A stretch of DNA of 64,000 bases, from contig CAYQOM010000002.1 in NCBI GenBank assembly GCA_964419145.1, positions 496,001 to 560,000 on the forward strand, given 5' to 3'. Position 1 is the first letter of the stretch. Each line of letters begins with the position of its first letter. The notes under the pieces were generated by a model. That model had not been told where the DNA came from. It searched no databases and worked only from the letters and a program-made list of their open reading frames with translations. Below, one piece after another: positions 25,773 to 37,000 of this stretch. Source of the stretch: UBA2336 sp964419145. GTDB lineage: Bacteria; Bacteroidota; Bacteroidia; Cytophagales; Cyclobacteriaceae. The position numbers and the translations under genes were made by a program.

Positions 25773-28700
25773 ATGAGAAAACTCTATCTGTTAACACGAG
25801 GGTGCCTGCTCGTTCTTTTAATGCTGGGCGCTTTCACATCATTCGCGCAGCGAACCGTTACGGGCAAGGTCACGGCATCCGATGATGGTAGCGCAATTCC
25901 TGGTGTGAATATTCTGGAAAAGGGAACCAGTAATGGTACCACTACTGATGCCGATGGTAATTTTTCGATTACAGTAGGCAACAACGCTGTACTTGTTTTC
26001 ACATTTGTAGGATATGCAAGTCAGGAAGTTTCTGTTGGAAATCAAACAACGGTTAATGTAACGATGCAATCGGATGTTACTGCACTTTCTGAAATTGTGG
26101 TTATTGGTTACGGTGAGGTTCGTCAACGCGATGCTACCGGGGCGGTAACATCAGTAAAAGCTTCCGATTTTAATGGTGGCTTGATATCCTCTCCTGAATT
26201 GTTGATTCAGGGTAAAACGGCTGGAGTGCAAATTACCTCAACAAGTGGTGAGCCTGGTGCGGGTGTTCAATTGAGGATACGAGGAACAAATTCAATTCGC
26301 TCCAATAATAACCCATTATTTGTGGTTGATGGTGTTCCGTTAAGTGGTGGTGTTCAACCCTCCTCGGCTGATGTTGGATTTGGAACTACCCAGGATACCA
26401 ACCCATTGAACTTCATTAACCCCAATGACATTGAAAGCATGAGCATATTGAAGGATGCTTCAGCAACGGCTATTTATGGTTCACGGGGTGCCAACGGGGT
26501 TGTAATTATTACAACCAAAAGTGGTAAGGGCAATAAGGGTACGTTTGATTTTGCATCTAGCGTAAGTATAGCATCACCTGCAAATAAATACGATTTGCTT
26601 GATCCGGATGCATTCTTAGATGCTGTTGATCAATTTGGTGGGGATCCTGTTGCACAAAATTTCGGGGCTAGAACCGATTGGCAGGATTATGTAACGCGTA
26701 CTTCCGTTTCACATACACAGAATTTATCGTATGCAAAAGGTTTTTCTACTGGTGCGATAAGAGCTTCACTTGGTTATGATAATCAGCAAGGTATTATGGA
26801 GAATTCATTCATGAAGCGTTTAACAGGTAGGGTGAATGCCTCAAAATCCTTTTTGAATGACAAGTTAAATTTCGATTTATCAACAATTTTTTCTAATGTA
26901 AATCGTGAGGATCCACCGATAAGTGGAAATGCTGGTTTTGCAGGTGATATTTTAGGTGCTGCATATTCAGCAAATCCCACATGGCCAACAGATCCGGATT
27001 TCAACACAGGCGGACAAAGAAGTCCTGCTAACATGCTTGCTTATTACTTAAGTGAGGGGACTACAAACAGATGGCTGAACAACATCTCAGCAGACTATAA
27101 GGTAACCAATGAGTTTACTGTTAAGGCTACTTACGGTTTAGATTGGTCAAAAGGAGATAGGGTTACGCTAGTTTCAGGCGATGCCCGTAACGCAGGTGAT
27201 GGTGTTCAGGGTTTTGGGCAAGGTCAGTTGAATGAGAATCTTACAATCAGCAATTTGTTTGAACTCACCTTGAACTACAGCAAACAGTTCGGGAATGTAA
27301 AGGTTGATGTAATTGGCGGATACTCTGTGCAAAGCTTTAGAAACAAGTATTTTTGGACAACGGCAAGAGGATTTACAGATTACTCAAGCTTCACCAATAT
27401 GGAATCTGAACTTCGCGACAGTTATGACGCAGCAGATGCAGCAGCATCCGCGATCTACAGTGACTATAATAACTGGGGAGTTGCTGATGTAATCCGATTC
27501 CAGGGCGATCCGCTAACAGGAGGTTTTGTTAACGGTATTGATTTCAGTGAGCGCGAACTTTCTACTGACTTCTTCCCAAGACCATCAGGTGTAACGGTTG
27601 ATGCGATTGCGGCAAACTTCTACGATAATACAGATTATCTGCAATCCTATTTTGCGCGTGGAAATTTCACTATTTCAGATAAGTATTTATTAACGGCCAC
27701 CTTAAGGATTGATGGATCTTCTAAGTTCGGTGATGAGAATCGATATGGAGTGTTCCCATCTGGCGCATTTGCCTGGAAACTGGATCAGGAGGATTTTATT
27801 CCGGATGCTTTCAGTACGCTGAAATTCAGGTTAGGTTATGGAATCGTGGGTAATCAGGATGGTCTTAATTATGGAGATTTCATCAGACGCGAAAGATTCA
27901 ATGATGTAAGTATACCCGCTAACCGTGAGATTGGTGTTCCAGGAACCGATGCAAGAGGTTTTGTTAATGATGGTTTAAAGTGGGAGTCAACCGCACAAAC
28001 GAGTGTTGGTATTGACTTTGGTATTCTTGATGATAAGTTGACAGGTAGTGTTGACTACTATGTTAAAAATACAACCGATTTATTGCTTCGGTTCGAAGTT
28101 CCTCAACCAGCCTTAAGTACAATTGCTTTTGGTAATTTGGATGCCAATGTTCAAAACAAGGGTGTTGAATTATCATTGAGTTATATGGCTATTGACAGAG
28201 CGGATGCATCGTTTAGCATTAGTGGAAACGTATCTTACAACAAAAATGAATTGCAAGACTTTGCGGGTGTGTTAAATGCTGGAACTATTTATGGTCAAGG
28301 TCTTACAAATGCTTATGCACAGCAATTAACAGGTGGTCGTCCATTATTCTCTTATCATTTACGCGAATTCGAAGGATTTGATGAAAATGGTCAGCCTATT
28401 GGTGATAACCAGACGTATGTTGGTAAAACAGCCCTTCCCACCTGGAATATGGGATTGTCACTTAATGCACGTTTCAAGCAGTTTGATTTAGCAATGTATT
28501 TCGCTGGTCAATTTGGACATTATATTTATAACAATACACGAAATGCCTTCTTTACAGCAGGATCTATAAACAATGCGAGAAATGTTACACCAGATGTTTT
28601 AACCAGTGGTGAATCAGGCTTTGCAGAAGCTGCTGTATCAACAAGATTTCTCGAAAGTGGTGACTTTTTGCGGATGCAAAACTTATCTCTTGGATATAAT

Positions 28701-28916
28701 GTGAATCTGGGAGAGGGGAGTTTTCTTAAGCGCCTGCGTTTTTATGCTAATGCTCAAAACCTTTTCGTAATAACAGACTACACCGGCCTGGATCCAGAAG
28801 TAAGCACCAACCCAGCTGATTTCAACTTGCTAAACGGGTTGCCAACTGCTGGTATTGATTATACGTCTTACCCAAGACCAAGAACTTTTACAATAGGTTT
28901 AAATGCTTCATTTTAA
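25773..28916 (+). CDS. SusC-like TonB-dependent transporter, second copy
   Basis: This 1047-residue outer-membrane importer has a signal peptide to about residue 26 (LGAFTSFAQ). The regulatory-like domain (VTGKVTASDDGSAIPGVNI) is almost the same as in the first SusC. The plug marks are SEIVVIGYGEVRQRD, GAGVQLRIRGTNS and DASATAIYGSRGANGVVIIT, and the barrel ends in IGLNASF. The barrel sequence differs clearly from the first copy, so another sugar or chain length is likely. It follows the maltose phosphorylase gene and has its own LacI-type operator 133 bases before the start, so it belongs to the same regulon. No SusE-type gene or secreted hydrolase follows it, which would suit small oligosaccharides. 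Confidence 0.95.
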   Translation: MRKLYLLTRGCLLVLLMLGAFTSFAQRTVTGKVTASDDGSAIPGVNILEKGTSNGTTTDADGNFSITVGNNAVLVFTFVGYASQEVSVGNQTTVNVTMQSDVTALSEIVVIGYGEVRQRDATGAVTSVKASDFNGGLISSPELLIQGKTAGVQITSTSGEPGAGVQLRIRGTNSIRSNNNPLFVVDGVPLSGGVQPSSADVGFGTTQDTNPLNFINPNDIESMSILKDASATAIYGSRGANGVVIITTKSGKGNKGTFDFASSVSIASPANKYDLLDPDAFLDAVDQFGGDPVAQNFGARTDWQDYVTRTSVSHTQNLSYAKGFSTGAIRASLGYDNQQGIMENSFMKRLTGRVNASKSFLNDKLNFDLSTIFSNVNREDPPISGNAGFAGDILGAAYSANPTWPTDPDFNTGGQRSPANMLAYYLSEGTTNRWLNNISADYKVTNEFTVKATYGLDWSKGDRVTLVSGDARNAGDGVQGFGQGQLNENLTISNLFELTLNYSKQFGNVKVDVIGGYSVQSFRNKYFWTTARGFTDYSSFTNMESELRDSYDAADAAASAIYSDYNNWGVADVIRFQGDPLTGGFVNGIDFSERELSTDFFPRPSGVTVDAIAANFYDNTDYLQSYFARGNFTISDKYLLTATLRIDGSSKFGDENRYGVFPSGAFAWKLDQEDFIPDAFSTLKFRLGYGIVGNQDGLNYGDFIRRERFNDVSIPANREIGVPGTDARGFVNDGLKWESTAQTSVGIDFGILDDKLTGSVDYYVKNTTDLLLRFEVPQPALSTIAFGNLDANVQNKGVELSLSYMAIDRADASFSISGNVSYNKNELQDFAGVLNAGTIYGQGLTNAYAQQLTGGRPLFSYHLREFEGFDENGQPIGDNQTYVGKTALPTWNMGLSLNARFKQFDLAMYFAGQFGHYIYNNTRNAFFTAGSINNARNVTPDVLTSGESGFAEAAVSTRFLESGDFLRMQNLSLGYNVNLGEGSFLKRLRFYANAQNLFVITDYTGLDPEVSTNPADFNLLNGLPTAGIDYTSYPRPRTFTIGLNASF

Positions 28917-28963
28917 ACTGAATGAATAGATCAATTCAAAACTTACGAAAGATGTTACGAGAT

Positions 28964-30523
28964 ATGAAAATTAATATTGGACGAACGATTGCATTCCTAT
29001 CGATGGGTGTCTTCATGTTTGCGTGTAGCCTTGAAATTGAGGATACGGATTCGCTTATCACAGAAGGAACCTCCGCCATTTTTAATGGTGTTGAGAACCC
29101 CGCAACTTCCCTGGATAATTTGTACAATAATCTTACTGGACAGGTTGCTACCCAAGAAGAGTTGTATGCGCTTAGTGAAGTTACAGCAGATGTACTGATT
29201 GTGCCAACCCGGGGAACAGACTGGGGTGATAATGGGGTTTGGAGAACCCTCCATGCCCATACATGGGGACCAACACACCCTTTTATCAACAACTTGTGGA
29301 ATAATAAAAATGGAGCTGTTTTAAGAGCTTCTGAAATTATCGATCCATTGAGTGAGTCAACTGTTGAGCAAATTGCGCAAGCAAAATTCATGCGTGCTTA
29401 TAATATGTGGATAATTCTGGATTGTTTCAGACAGGTTCCTTATCGGAACCCAACTGATGGCCCGGATATTATTCCTCAAGTTTGGACTCCTGAAGAAGCT
29501 TATGATTTCATTGTTGATGATTTAACCGATGCAATAAATGATCTCCCTGCCAGTGATCCGGCTTCTACCAATAAGACCCGTGCAGTGCAGGCAACTGCAA
29601 AATTCCTTTTAGCGAAAGTAAAATTGAACGCGGCAGTTTATAAAGGTGCAGCCCATGATCCTGCCGATCTCCAAGATGTTATTGATCTTGTTGATGAAAT
29701 TGAAGCAGATGGTTATGCGTTGACAAGCGATTATTTTGAGACGTTTATCGGCCCTACTTTTACAAATTCGGATGTGATCTGGTATGTAACATCAGATGTG
29801 GGAACAAAGATGTGGAATGGCTTACATTACAACCAGGCTCACACAGGTAATGGTGGTGGTGGTTGGAATGGGTTTTCGACTTTAGCAGAATTTTATGATA
29901 AGTTCGAGGGGCCTACCAATGATAACTCCATTGGTGCAGGTCAGGAGGAGAGACGTGGATACACGCATACGTTAGCTTCAACAAATGCTGATAACCAAGG
30001 TTTTGGTTATGGCTTTCAGGTAGGGCAAATGTATGGTTGGAGAGAAGGAGAGGCAGTTCCTTTGGAAACCAGAACAGGTGAGCCACTGGCCTTTACAAAG
30101 GAAATGCCCGGCTTAGTTGGAAACAATGAAGTAACTGGTATGCGTCTTCTAAAGTATTCTCCAGCTAACGGATCATTTACTTCAGGAACTGTCTTGGCAA
30201 GATTCGCTGATGCACATTTGATGCGTGCTGAGGCTATGTTAAGATTAGGTCAAACAGCGAATGCCTTAAACGAAGTAAATGAATTAAGAGCGCTACGGGA
30301 TGATACCCCCGCATTAGGAGCATTAACTGAGTCGGATTTAATTGATGAGCGAGGAAGAGAACTGTATATGGAATATTGGAGAAGAAATGATATGGTTCGT
30401 TTTGGTGTGTTTAAGAATGCCTGGCAGTTTAAAGAAGCAGGTGATGGACATACAGATATCTTTCCTATTCCCGCTAATGCATTGTTAACAAACCCAGGGT
30501 TAACCCAAAATCCTGGATATTAA
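28964..30523 (+). CDS. SusD-like lipoprotein, second copy
   Basis: This is the lid of the second SusC transporter. From the ATG at 28964 the signal is a standard lipoprotein leader ending MFAC with Cys22. The frame is open back to ATG 28922, which would add fourteen residues before the signal; the shorter form was preferred. SusD marks include AKFMRAYNMWIILDCFRQVP in the N-terminal part, FADAHLMRAEAMLRLGQT, DERGRELYMEYWRRNDMVRF and FPIPANALLTNPGLTQNPGY at the end. A strong terminator follows at 30545-30570, closing the transcript. Ligand unknown. Confidence 0.94.
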   Translation: MKINIGRTIAFLSMGVFMFACSLEIEDTDSLITEGTSAIFNGVENPATSLDNLYNNLTGQVATQEELYALSEVTADVLIVPTRGTDWGDNGVWRTLHAHTWGPTHPFINNLWNNKNGAVLRASEIIDPLSESTVEQIAQAKFMRAYNMWIILDCFRQVPYRNPTDGPDIIPQVWTPEEAYDFIVDDLTDAINDLPASDPASTNKTRAVQATAKFLLAKVKLNAAVYKGAAHDPADLQDVIDLVDEIEADGYALTSDYFETFIGPTFTNSDVIWYVTSDVGTKMWNGLHYNQAHTGNGGGGWNGFSTLAEFYDKFEGPTNDNSIGAGQEERRGYTHTLASTNADNQGFGYGFQVGQMYGWREGEAVPLETRTGEPLAFTKEMPGLVGNNEVTGMRLLKYSPANGSFTSGTVLARFADAHLMRAEAMLRLGQTANALNEVNELRALRDDTPALGALTESDLIDERGRELYMEYWRRNDMVRFGVFKNAWQFKEAGDGHTDIFPIPANALLTNPGLTQNPGY

Positions 30524-30544
30524 GAATTTGATTACGTGTGAAAT

Positions 30545-30570
30545 AAAAAGAGGCCGAAAGGCCTCTTTTT
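30545..30570 (+). terminator. Rho-independent terminator after second susD
   Basis: AAAAAGAGGCC pairs perfectly with GGCCTCTTTTT around a GAAA tetraloop. It separates the SusCD pair from the VCBS genes. The following 134 bases to 30704 are AT-rich, with no operator palindrome seen. Confidence 0.92.
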
Positions 30571-30704
30571 ATTTCAGGAACACTACATTAATCAAGTGCT
30601 TTAAGTAATCTGATTTATTTAGGTTTAGGTTAGTGTAAACATAAATTTTAACTTTCGAATTGAATTGATTTTAGCCGGTTATAGAAACTAGCCTATTTAT
30701 AGAG

Positions 30705-33700
30705 ATGAAGCGTTGTGAAATTTTAAGTTCTCTTTTTATTCTGATTTTTATTGGGGCCTGTAATGAAGTAGATCAGACCCATGAGCAGTCGGGTAAGCTC
30801 TTGTTTACCAGGTTAACAAGTGAAGAGACGAATGTCTCATTTGTAAATAAAATAGAGGATCGGGAAGATTTTAACATTTTTAAATACCGCAATTTTTACA
30901 ACGGTGGTGGCGTGGCTATCGGTGATATCAACAACGATGGACTACCAGATATTTATTTCACGGCTAACATGGAAAAGAATCGCCTGTATCTAAACAAAGG
31001 AGATTTTACGTTTGAAGACATTACGGATAAGGCCGGTGTGGGTGGAAATAAACCCTGGAGCACAGGTGTTGTTATGGCCGATGTAAATGGTGATGGGTTT
31101 CTGGATATCTACGTAAGCAACGCTGGAAACATGGAGGGAAATAATCATGATAACGATCTTTACATCAATAATGGAGATCTTACATTTACGGAAAGAGCAG
31201 CTGAATTTAACCTGGCAAAGAGTGGCTTTTCTACGCATGCTTCCTTTTTTGATTATGACAAAGATGGTGATCTGGATGTTTATCTTTTAAACAACAGCAA
31301 TATACCCGTTAGTAGTTTGGGGTATGCAGCCGATCGGGATAAACGTGCGAGCGATTGGGAGAGTGTGCCTGAGCGCTTTAGAGGAGTTGGCGATGTTTTG
31401 TTGCGAAATGACAATGGAAAGTTTGTTGATGTAAGCGAGCAAGCCGGTATTTATGGAAGTCTGATTGGTTTTGGTCTTGGCGTTATGGTATGTGATATTA
31501 ATGGTGACACGTATCCTGATATTTATATATCAAATGACTTTTACGAACGTGATTACCTGTACATAAATCAGCAGGACGGAACTTTTAAAGAACAAATAAA
31601 GGATTGGACATCTCATCTATGTCTTTCAGCCATGGGGGTTGATATTGCGGATATCAACAATGATGGGTTACAAGATATTTTTATTACGGATATGATGCCC
31701 GAGGAAGAGGTACGTACAAAGAGTGTAATGGAGTTTGAGAATTATGATGTATTTAAGCTTAAGCAGAGTCGCGATTTTTATCAACAATACATTCAAAACA
31801 CATTGCAGGTAAATAACGGCAATAATACATTTTCTGAAATTGCTTATTACAGTGGTGTTGCCAAAACCGATTGGAGTTGGGCAGGTTTGATGTTTGACAT
31901 GGATAGCGATGGGTACAAGGATATTTATGTGACCAACGGGATCATTCATGACTTAACCGATATTGACTTTGTCGATTTCATGGCGGACGAGGTTATTCGA
32001 AACATGGTATTAACCGGGGAAAAGAAAGACATCAGTACAATAATTGATAAAATGCCTGTAGTGGCCCTTTCAAACTACACCTATAAAAACAACAAAGATT
32101 TTTCGTTTACAAATATTTCGAAGGAATGGGGTCTTGATATCCCAAGTTTTTCCAATGGTTGTGCTTATGGCGATTTGGATGGTGATGGCGATCTTGATCT
32201 CGTGGTGAATAATGTAAACATGGAGGCCTTTGTTTTTCGAAATGAAGCCCGACAGTTGTTACAGAATAATTATCTGCAGTTTCAGTTGACCGGTCAAGGT
32301 AATAATACTTTTTCTATCGGTTCAGTTGTTCGATTATTTATTAAGGATGAAGTTTTGATTCAGGAACTCATGCCTTCTCGTGGGTTTCAGTCTTCCATGG
32401 ACTATATACTAACATTCGGCTTGGGAAAACATGTGATGGTTGATTCTGCCAGCATTCTATGGCCCGATAAGAAGGTTACGATACTGAAAGATATTAAGGC
32501 GAATCAAAAATTGTCATTATCTCAGCAAGATGCAAAGCCGTATGAAATCCCAAAGGTAAAACTAACGGTAAAGACTTTCTTTCAAGAAGTGCCCCAATCA
32601 GCACTGGCACCTCATATTGAAGACCATTTTGATGATTTTGATCAAGAGGGTTTGGTAAGCAAGCACCTTTCAAAAGAAGGACCAGCCCTGGCCGTTGGTG
32701 ATATTAATAAGGATGGTGTAGAAGACTTATTTATAGGAGGAGCTAAAGGGCAGCCAGGAATTGTTTATTTGCACAATGGAAGAGGTGAATTGAAGCTGGT
32801 TCCTAATTCATGCTTTGGTACGGATGCTTTATTTGAAGACACCTCAGCAGCATTTGTTGATGTGGATGGCGATGGGGATTTGGATCTGGTAGTAGGATCA
32901 GGAGGAAATGTTGCGGCTGAGAAGATGTTTTATCAGGCGCGAATTTATCTCAATAAAGGCGATGGAACCTTCTCTCGTTCAACACATAACCTGCCGGTGA
33001 GCAAAGAAAATATTTCAGTAATTGCGCCTTGTGATTTTGATGGAGATGGTGATGAGGATTTGTTTCTTGGTTCAAGAAGTGTTCCGGGTGTATATGGTAT
33101 AAATCCTAACCATTTGTTTTTGGTGAATAATGGAGACGGAACCTTTGTTGATGGAACGGATCGATATGCCTATGCGCTCAAAGATGCTGGTATGGTTACC
33201 GATGCAAAATGGATTGACATTGACCGTGATGGTAACCTGGATTTAGTAACCGTGTCCGATTGGGGATCTCCTATGATATTCAAGAATTCCGGAAGAAGAC
33301 TTGATCGATTCAATTCATCACTTGATTCGTTGAACGGTTGGTGGAAGACATTGGAATATGCAGATCTTGACGGTGATGGCGATGAAGATTTAATCCTCGG
33401 AAATGCAGGCCTTAATATCCCATATCCGGGCACGAAAAGTAAACCGCTTAAGTTGTGGGTAAATGATTTTGATGACAATGGTACTGTGGAGCAGATAACA
33501 ACTATGCATAATAATGGAGGTGATTATCCTATCCACATGCGAAAGGAAATGACCGCCCAACTTCCTTTGCTTAAGAAACAGAATCTGAAAGCATCAGACT
33601 ATGCCAAAAGGACCATTCAGGAATTATTTAAAGCTGAAGCTGTTAAAAATTCAATTGTGAAGACTATAAATACATCCGAATCGGTGATCGCTATTAATGA

Positions 33701-34046
33701 GGGTGATGGTCGATTCTCGATTAAAGTTTTGCCGTACCGGGTTCAATGGTCTTGCGTTTGCGATATCTATTGTACTGATGTTAATCAGGATGGCATTCAA
33801 GACCTGGTTATGGGAGGGAATCATTTTGAATTTAAGCCTCAGTTTTCCAGACAAGATGCCAGTTATGGACACGTGCTATTGGGAAATAAAGATCTTGATT
33901 TTGAATGGGTAGATTATGTACAAAGTGGATTCTTTGTCAGGGAGGAGATTCGCTATTTGAAACCCATTGAAGGTAAATCAGGTGAGAAGTTCATGGTGGC
34001 CGCCATCAATAACGGAGTGCCTCGTATTTTTAAAATGTCCAAGTAA
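30705..34046 (+). CDS. VCBS/FG-GAP repeat lipoprotein with ASPIC/UnbV domain (copy 1)
   Basis: The 1113-residue product is a lipoprotein (IGAC, Cys19). It carries about thirteen calcium-binding motifs of the type DxNxDGxxDIY, spread in two blocks, as in beta-propellers of the integrin type. Between the blocks, at about 530-610, lies an ASPIC/UnbV segment (SIGSVVRLFIKDEVLIQELM, RGFQSSMDYILTFGLG, SASILWPDKKVTIL). Bacteroidota encode many such CRTAC1-like proteins beside SusCD pairs, but their biochemical role is unknown; binding of glycans or proteins at the surface is a guess. The next gene is a paralogue starting nine bases later, so the two are co-transcribed and may form a complex. Confidence 0.9.
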   Translation: MKRCEILSSLFILIFIGACNEVDQTHEQSGKLLFTRLTSEETNVSFVNKIEDREDFNIFKYRNFYNGGGVAIGDINNDGLPDIYFTANMEKNRLYLNKGDFTFEDITDKAGVGGNKPWSTGVVMADVNGDGFLDIYVSNAGNMEGNNHDNDLYINNGDLTFTERAAEFNLAKSGFSTHASFFDYDKDGDLDVYLLNNSNIPVSSLGYAADRDKRASDWESVPERFRGVGDVLLRNDNGKFVDVSEQAGIYGSLIGFGLGVMVCDINGDTYPDIYISNDFYERDYLYINQQDGTFKEQIKDWTSHLCLSAMGVDIADINNDGLQDIFITDMMPEEEVRTKSVMEFENYDVFKLKQSRDFYQQYIQNTLQVNNGNNTFSEIAYYSGVAKTDWSWAGLMFDMDSDGYKDIYVTNGIIHDLTDIDFVDFMADEVIRNMVLTGEKKDISTIIDKMPVVALSNYTYKNNKDFSFTNISKEWGLDIPSFSNGCAYGDLDGDGDLDLVVNNVNMEAFVFRNEARQLLQNNYLQFQLTGQGNNTFSIGSVVRLFIKDEVLIQELMPSRGFQSSMDYILTFGLGKHVMVDSASILWPDKKVTILKDIKANQKLSLSQQDAKPYEIPKVKLTVKTFFQEVPQSALAPHIEDHFDDFDQEGLVSKHLSKEGPALAVGDINKDGVEDLFIGGAKGQPGIVYLHNGRGELKLVPNSCFGTDALFEDTSAAFVDVDGDGDLDLVVGSGGNVAAEKMFYQARIYLNKGDGTFSRSTHNLPVSKENISVIAPCDFDGDGDEDLFLGSRSVPGVYGINPNHLFLVNNGDGTFVDGTDRYAYALKDAGMVTDAKWIDIDRDGNLDLVTVSDWGSPMIFKNSGRRLDRFNSSLDSLNGWWKTLEYADLDGDGDEDLILGNAGLNIPYPGTKSKPLKLWVNDFDDNGTVEQITTMHNNGGDYPIHMRKEMTAQLPLLKKQNLKASDYAKRTIQELFKAEAVKNSIVKTINTSESVIAINEGDGRFSIKVLPYRVQWSCVCDIYCTDVNQDGIQDLVMGGNHFEFKPQFSRQDASYGHVLLGNKDLDFEWVDYVQSGFFVREEIRYLKPIEGKSGEKFMVAAINNGVPRIFKMSK

Positions 34047-34054
34047 CCACTTTA

Positions 34055-37000
34055 TTGATGCATCAGTTAAAAAGACGCATTTCGTTAATTTTCGTCATAA
34101 CATTCTCTTTGCTTTCATGTAATAAGGAAGGAGCCTTATTCGAAAAGCTGGACCTGGATCAAGCGGGTATTGATTTTAACAATAAACTCACCCCGCAAGA
34201 GGATTTTAACATCATTGACTACCTTTATTTTTATAATGGCGGAGGGGTTGCAATAGGGGATATCAATGGTGACAACCTTCCTGATATTTTTTTTTCAGGT
34301 AATCAGGTCAAGAATAAATTATACCTGAATAAAGGAAATCTTGTATTTGAAGATATTACAAACCGTGCAGGTGTTTCCGGGAACAGTTCATGGAATACCG
34401 GTGCGATCATGGCTGATATCAATGGCGATGGACTGTTGGATATTTATGTGTGTGCGGTTGTTGGCTTGAAGAGTTTACAAGGCTACAACGAATTATATAT
34501 AAATAATGGTGATAATACGTTCACTGAGCGGGCTGCTGAATACGGATTGGATTTTGATTCGTACAGTTCTTCGGTAGCTTTTCTTGACTACGATAAGGAT
34601 GGCGATCTTGATATCTACCTGCTTAACCATGCAGTGCATACACCTGAATCGTTCGGACATGCACGGTTAAGAAAAATGCGCTCCTATGAATCCGGAGATA
34701 AGTTACTTCGGAACGATGGTGGAAAGTTTGTAGATGTGAGTGAAGAGGCAGGAATTTTTGGTGGAATAACCGGATACGGATTGGGTGTAGCAATTGCTGA
34801 TTTTGACCTTGATGGATATCCAGACATTTACATTGCCAATGATTTTCATGAAGATGATTATTTCTATAGGAATAACCAAGATGGAACGTTTTCAGAGATC
34901 AGTTCCCAGGCATTAACGCAAACCAGTAAGTTTTCAATGGGGTGTGATGCTTCTGACATCAATCATGATGGGTATCCTGATTTGATTACGCTGGATATGT
35001 TGGCAGAAGATGAAGTGACTATAAAGCGTTCTGAAGGTGATGAAAGCATCAATACGCTGAGAATGCGTGTTCAGGAGTATGGCTATAACTATCAGTTTCC
35101 CAGAAATATGCTTCAAGTGAACCTCGGTAATAACCGATTCGCTGAAGCCGCCCTTTTGGGAAATGTAGCGGCAACAGATTGGAGTTGGAGTGCGCTTTTT
35201 TCAGACTGGGATCAGGATGGTCACCAGGATTTATTTATTTCGAATGGCATACCAAAACGACCGAACGATCTGGATTATATAAAGTTTGTTTCCAGTGAAC
35301 AAGTGGTAAATAAAATGGAAACAACAAAGCTGGTTGATAATAAAGCGCTTGAGTTGATGCCTTCTGGTGCCGTTCAGAATTATATTTTTAAAGGTTCGGG
35401 AAAATACCGCTTTGAAAACATGTCATCAAGCTGGTTACCGGATGAGCTCACCTGTTCTACGGCTACGGCTTATGCTGACCTTGACAATGATGGTGATTTA
35501 GATATTGTTGTTAATAACGTTAATGACGGTCCGGGTATTTATATAAATCAAACCAATGACAAGGCAAGCTTTTTGAAAGTAAAGCTTCATTATAATAAGC
35601 CTAATTATTTTGGAATCGGTTCCCGCGTTTATTCATATCATAATGGTATACTTCAGTATAAGGAGTTATATACCGCAAGAGGTTTTCAAGCTTCTTCAGA
35701 GCCGATTATTCACTTTGGTTATGGAAAGAATGAAACAATTGATTCGCTTGTAATTATCTGGCCTGATGATAGGAAACAAGTGCTGGAAAATATCAGCACA
35801 AACCAAGAGCTTAATGTGGAGTACGATAAGGTGGAAGAAAATACCACAAAATCAAATTTGGATAAGACCAGTGGGGTGTGTTTTGAACAAATCGATCCTG
35901 CTCTTTTGGGAATATCATTTGTGCACACTGAGGACAATTACACTGATTTTGACCGGTTAAAACTTTTACCGTACCAACAATCCGATAGAGGACCTGCAAC
36001 AGCTGTTGGCGATATTAATAATGACGGATTAATGGATATTCATTTTGGTGGATCAAAACATATTCCTGGGCAGGTGTTTATTCAAGCGGACAAAGGATTT
36101 GTTAAGGAGAGTTATACTGATATCCTGCGTGATTCAATTAACGAGGATATCGAATCTATATTAGCAGATTTTAATAATGATGGGAAAACTGATTTGTATA
36201 TCGGAACCGGGGGCGCTGATTTTTATAATCAATCCAAGCCTTTGTTAGATGTCTATTATCAGGCTTCCGATAGTGGCTTTACAGCAGTAAGAATTGATGA
36301 TTATTTTGAGAACGCTTCCTGCGTAAGGGCACATGACTTCGATTCTGATGGTGACTTGGATTTATTTGTGGGTAATCAGTCTGTTTCAAACGATTTTGGC
36401 AAATCGCCAAAGCCATACTTGCTTAAAAATGATGGAGGAACATTTAATCCCTATCAAGCTGATCTTTTTGAAAATCTGGGCATGGTCACCGATGCAATTT
36501 GGAGTGATTATAATAACGATAATCAAATAGATTTGATTGTAGTTGGGGAATGGTTGTCTCCCGTGTTTTTGAAAAACAAAGGCGGTGTATTTGAGCGCGA
36601 TAATATAGTGCCTGAAAAATTAAGAGGGTTATGGCAGTCTGTTGCAGCTTATGATGTTGATGGTGACGGCTTTAAAGATTATGTGCTTGGAAATTGGGGG
36701 TTGAATTCAAGATTTAAAGCTTCTTCGACTTTTCCGTTAAGAATGTACTATGGCGACTTTGATGACAATGGAAAATCTGAAACGATTGTAACAAAAGCTA
36801 TCGGAGGCAACTATTATCCATTAGACGGTCTTGATGTGCTGGCTAGCCAGATCCCTTCGTTACGAAAGAAATTTCTCTCCTATCAATCTTTTGCTGGTAA
36901 ATCGATCGATCAAATCTTTACTAAAGATCAATTAGCACAAACTGTTGTGTATGAGGTGGATCAATTAGGTTCGGGGTATCTTCGGAATGTAGGCGAGAAG

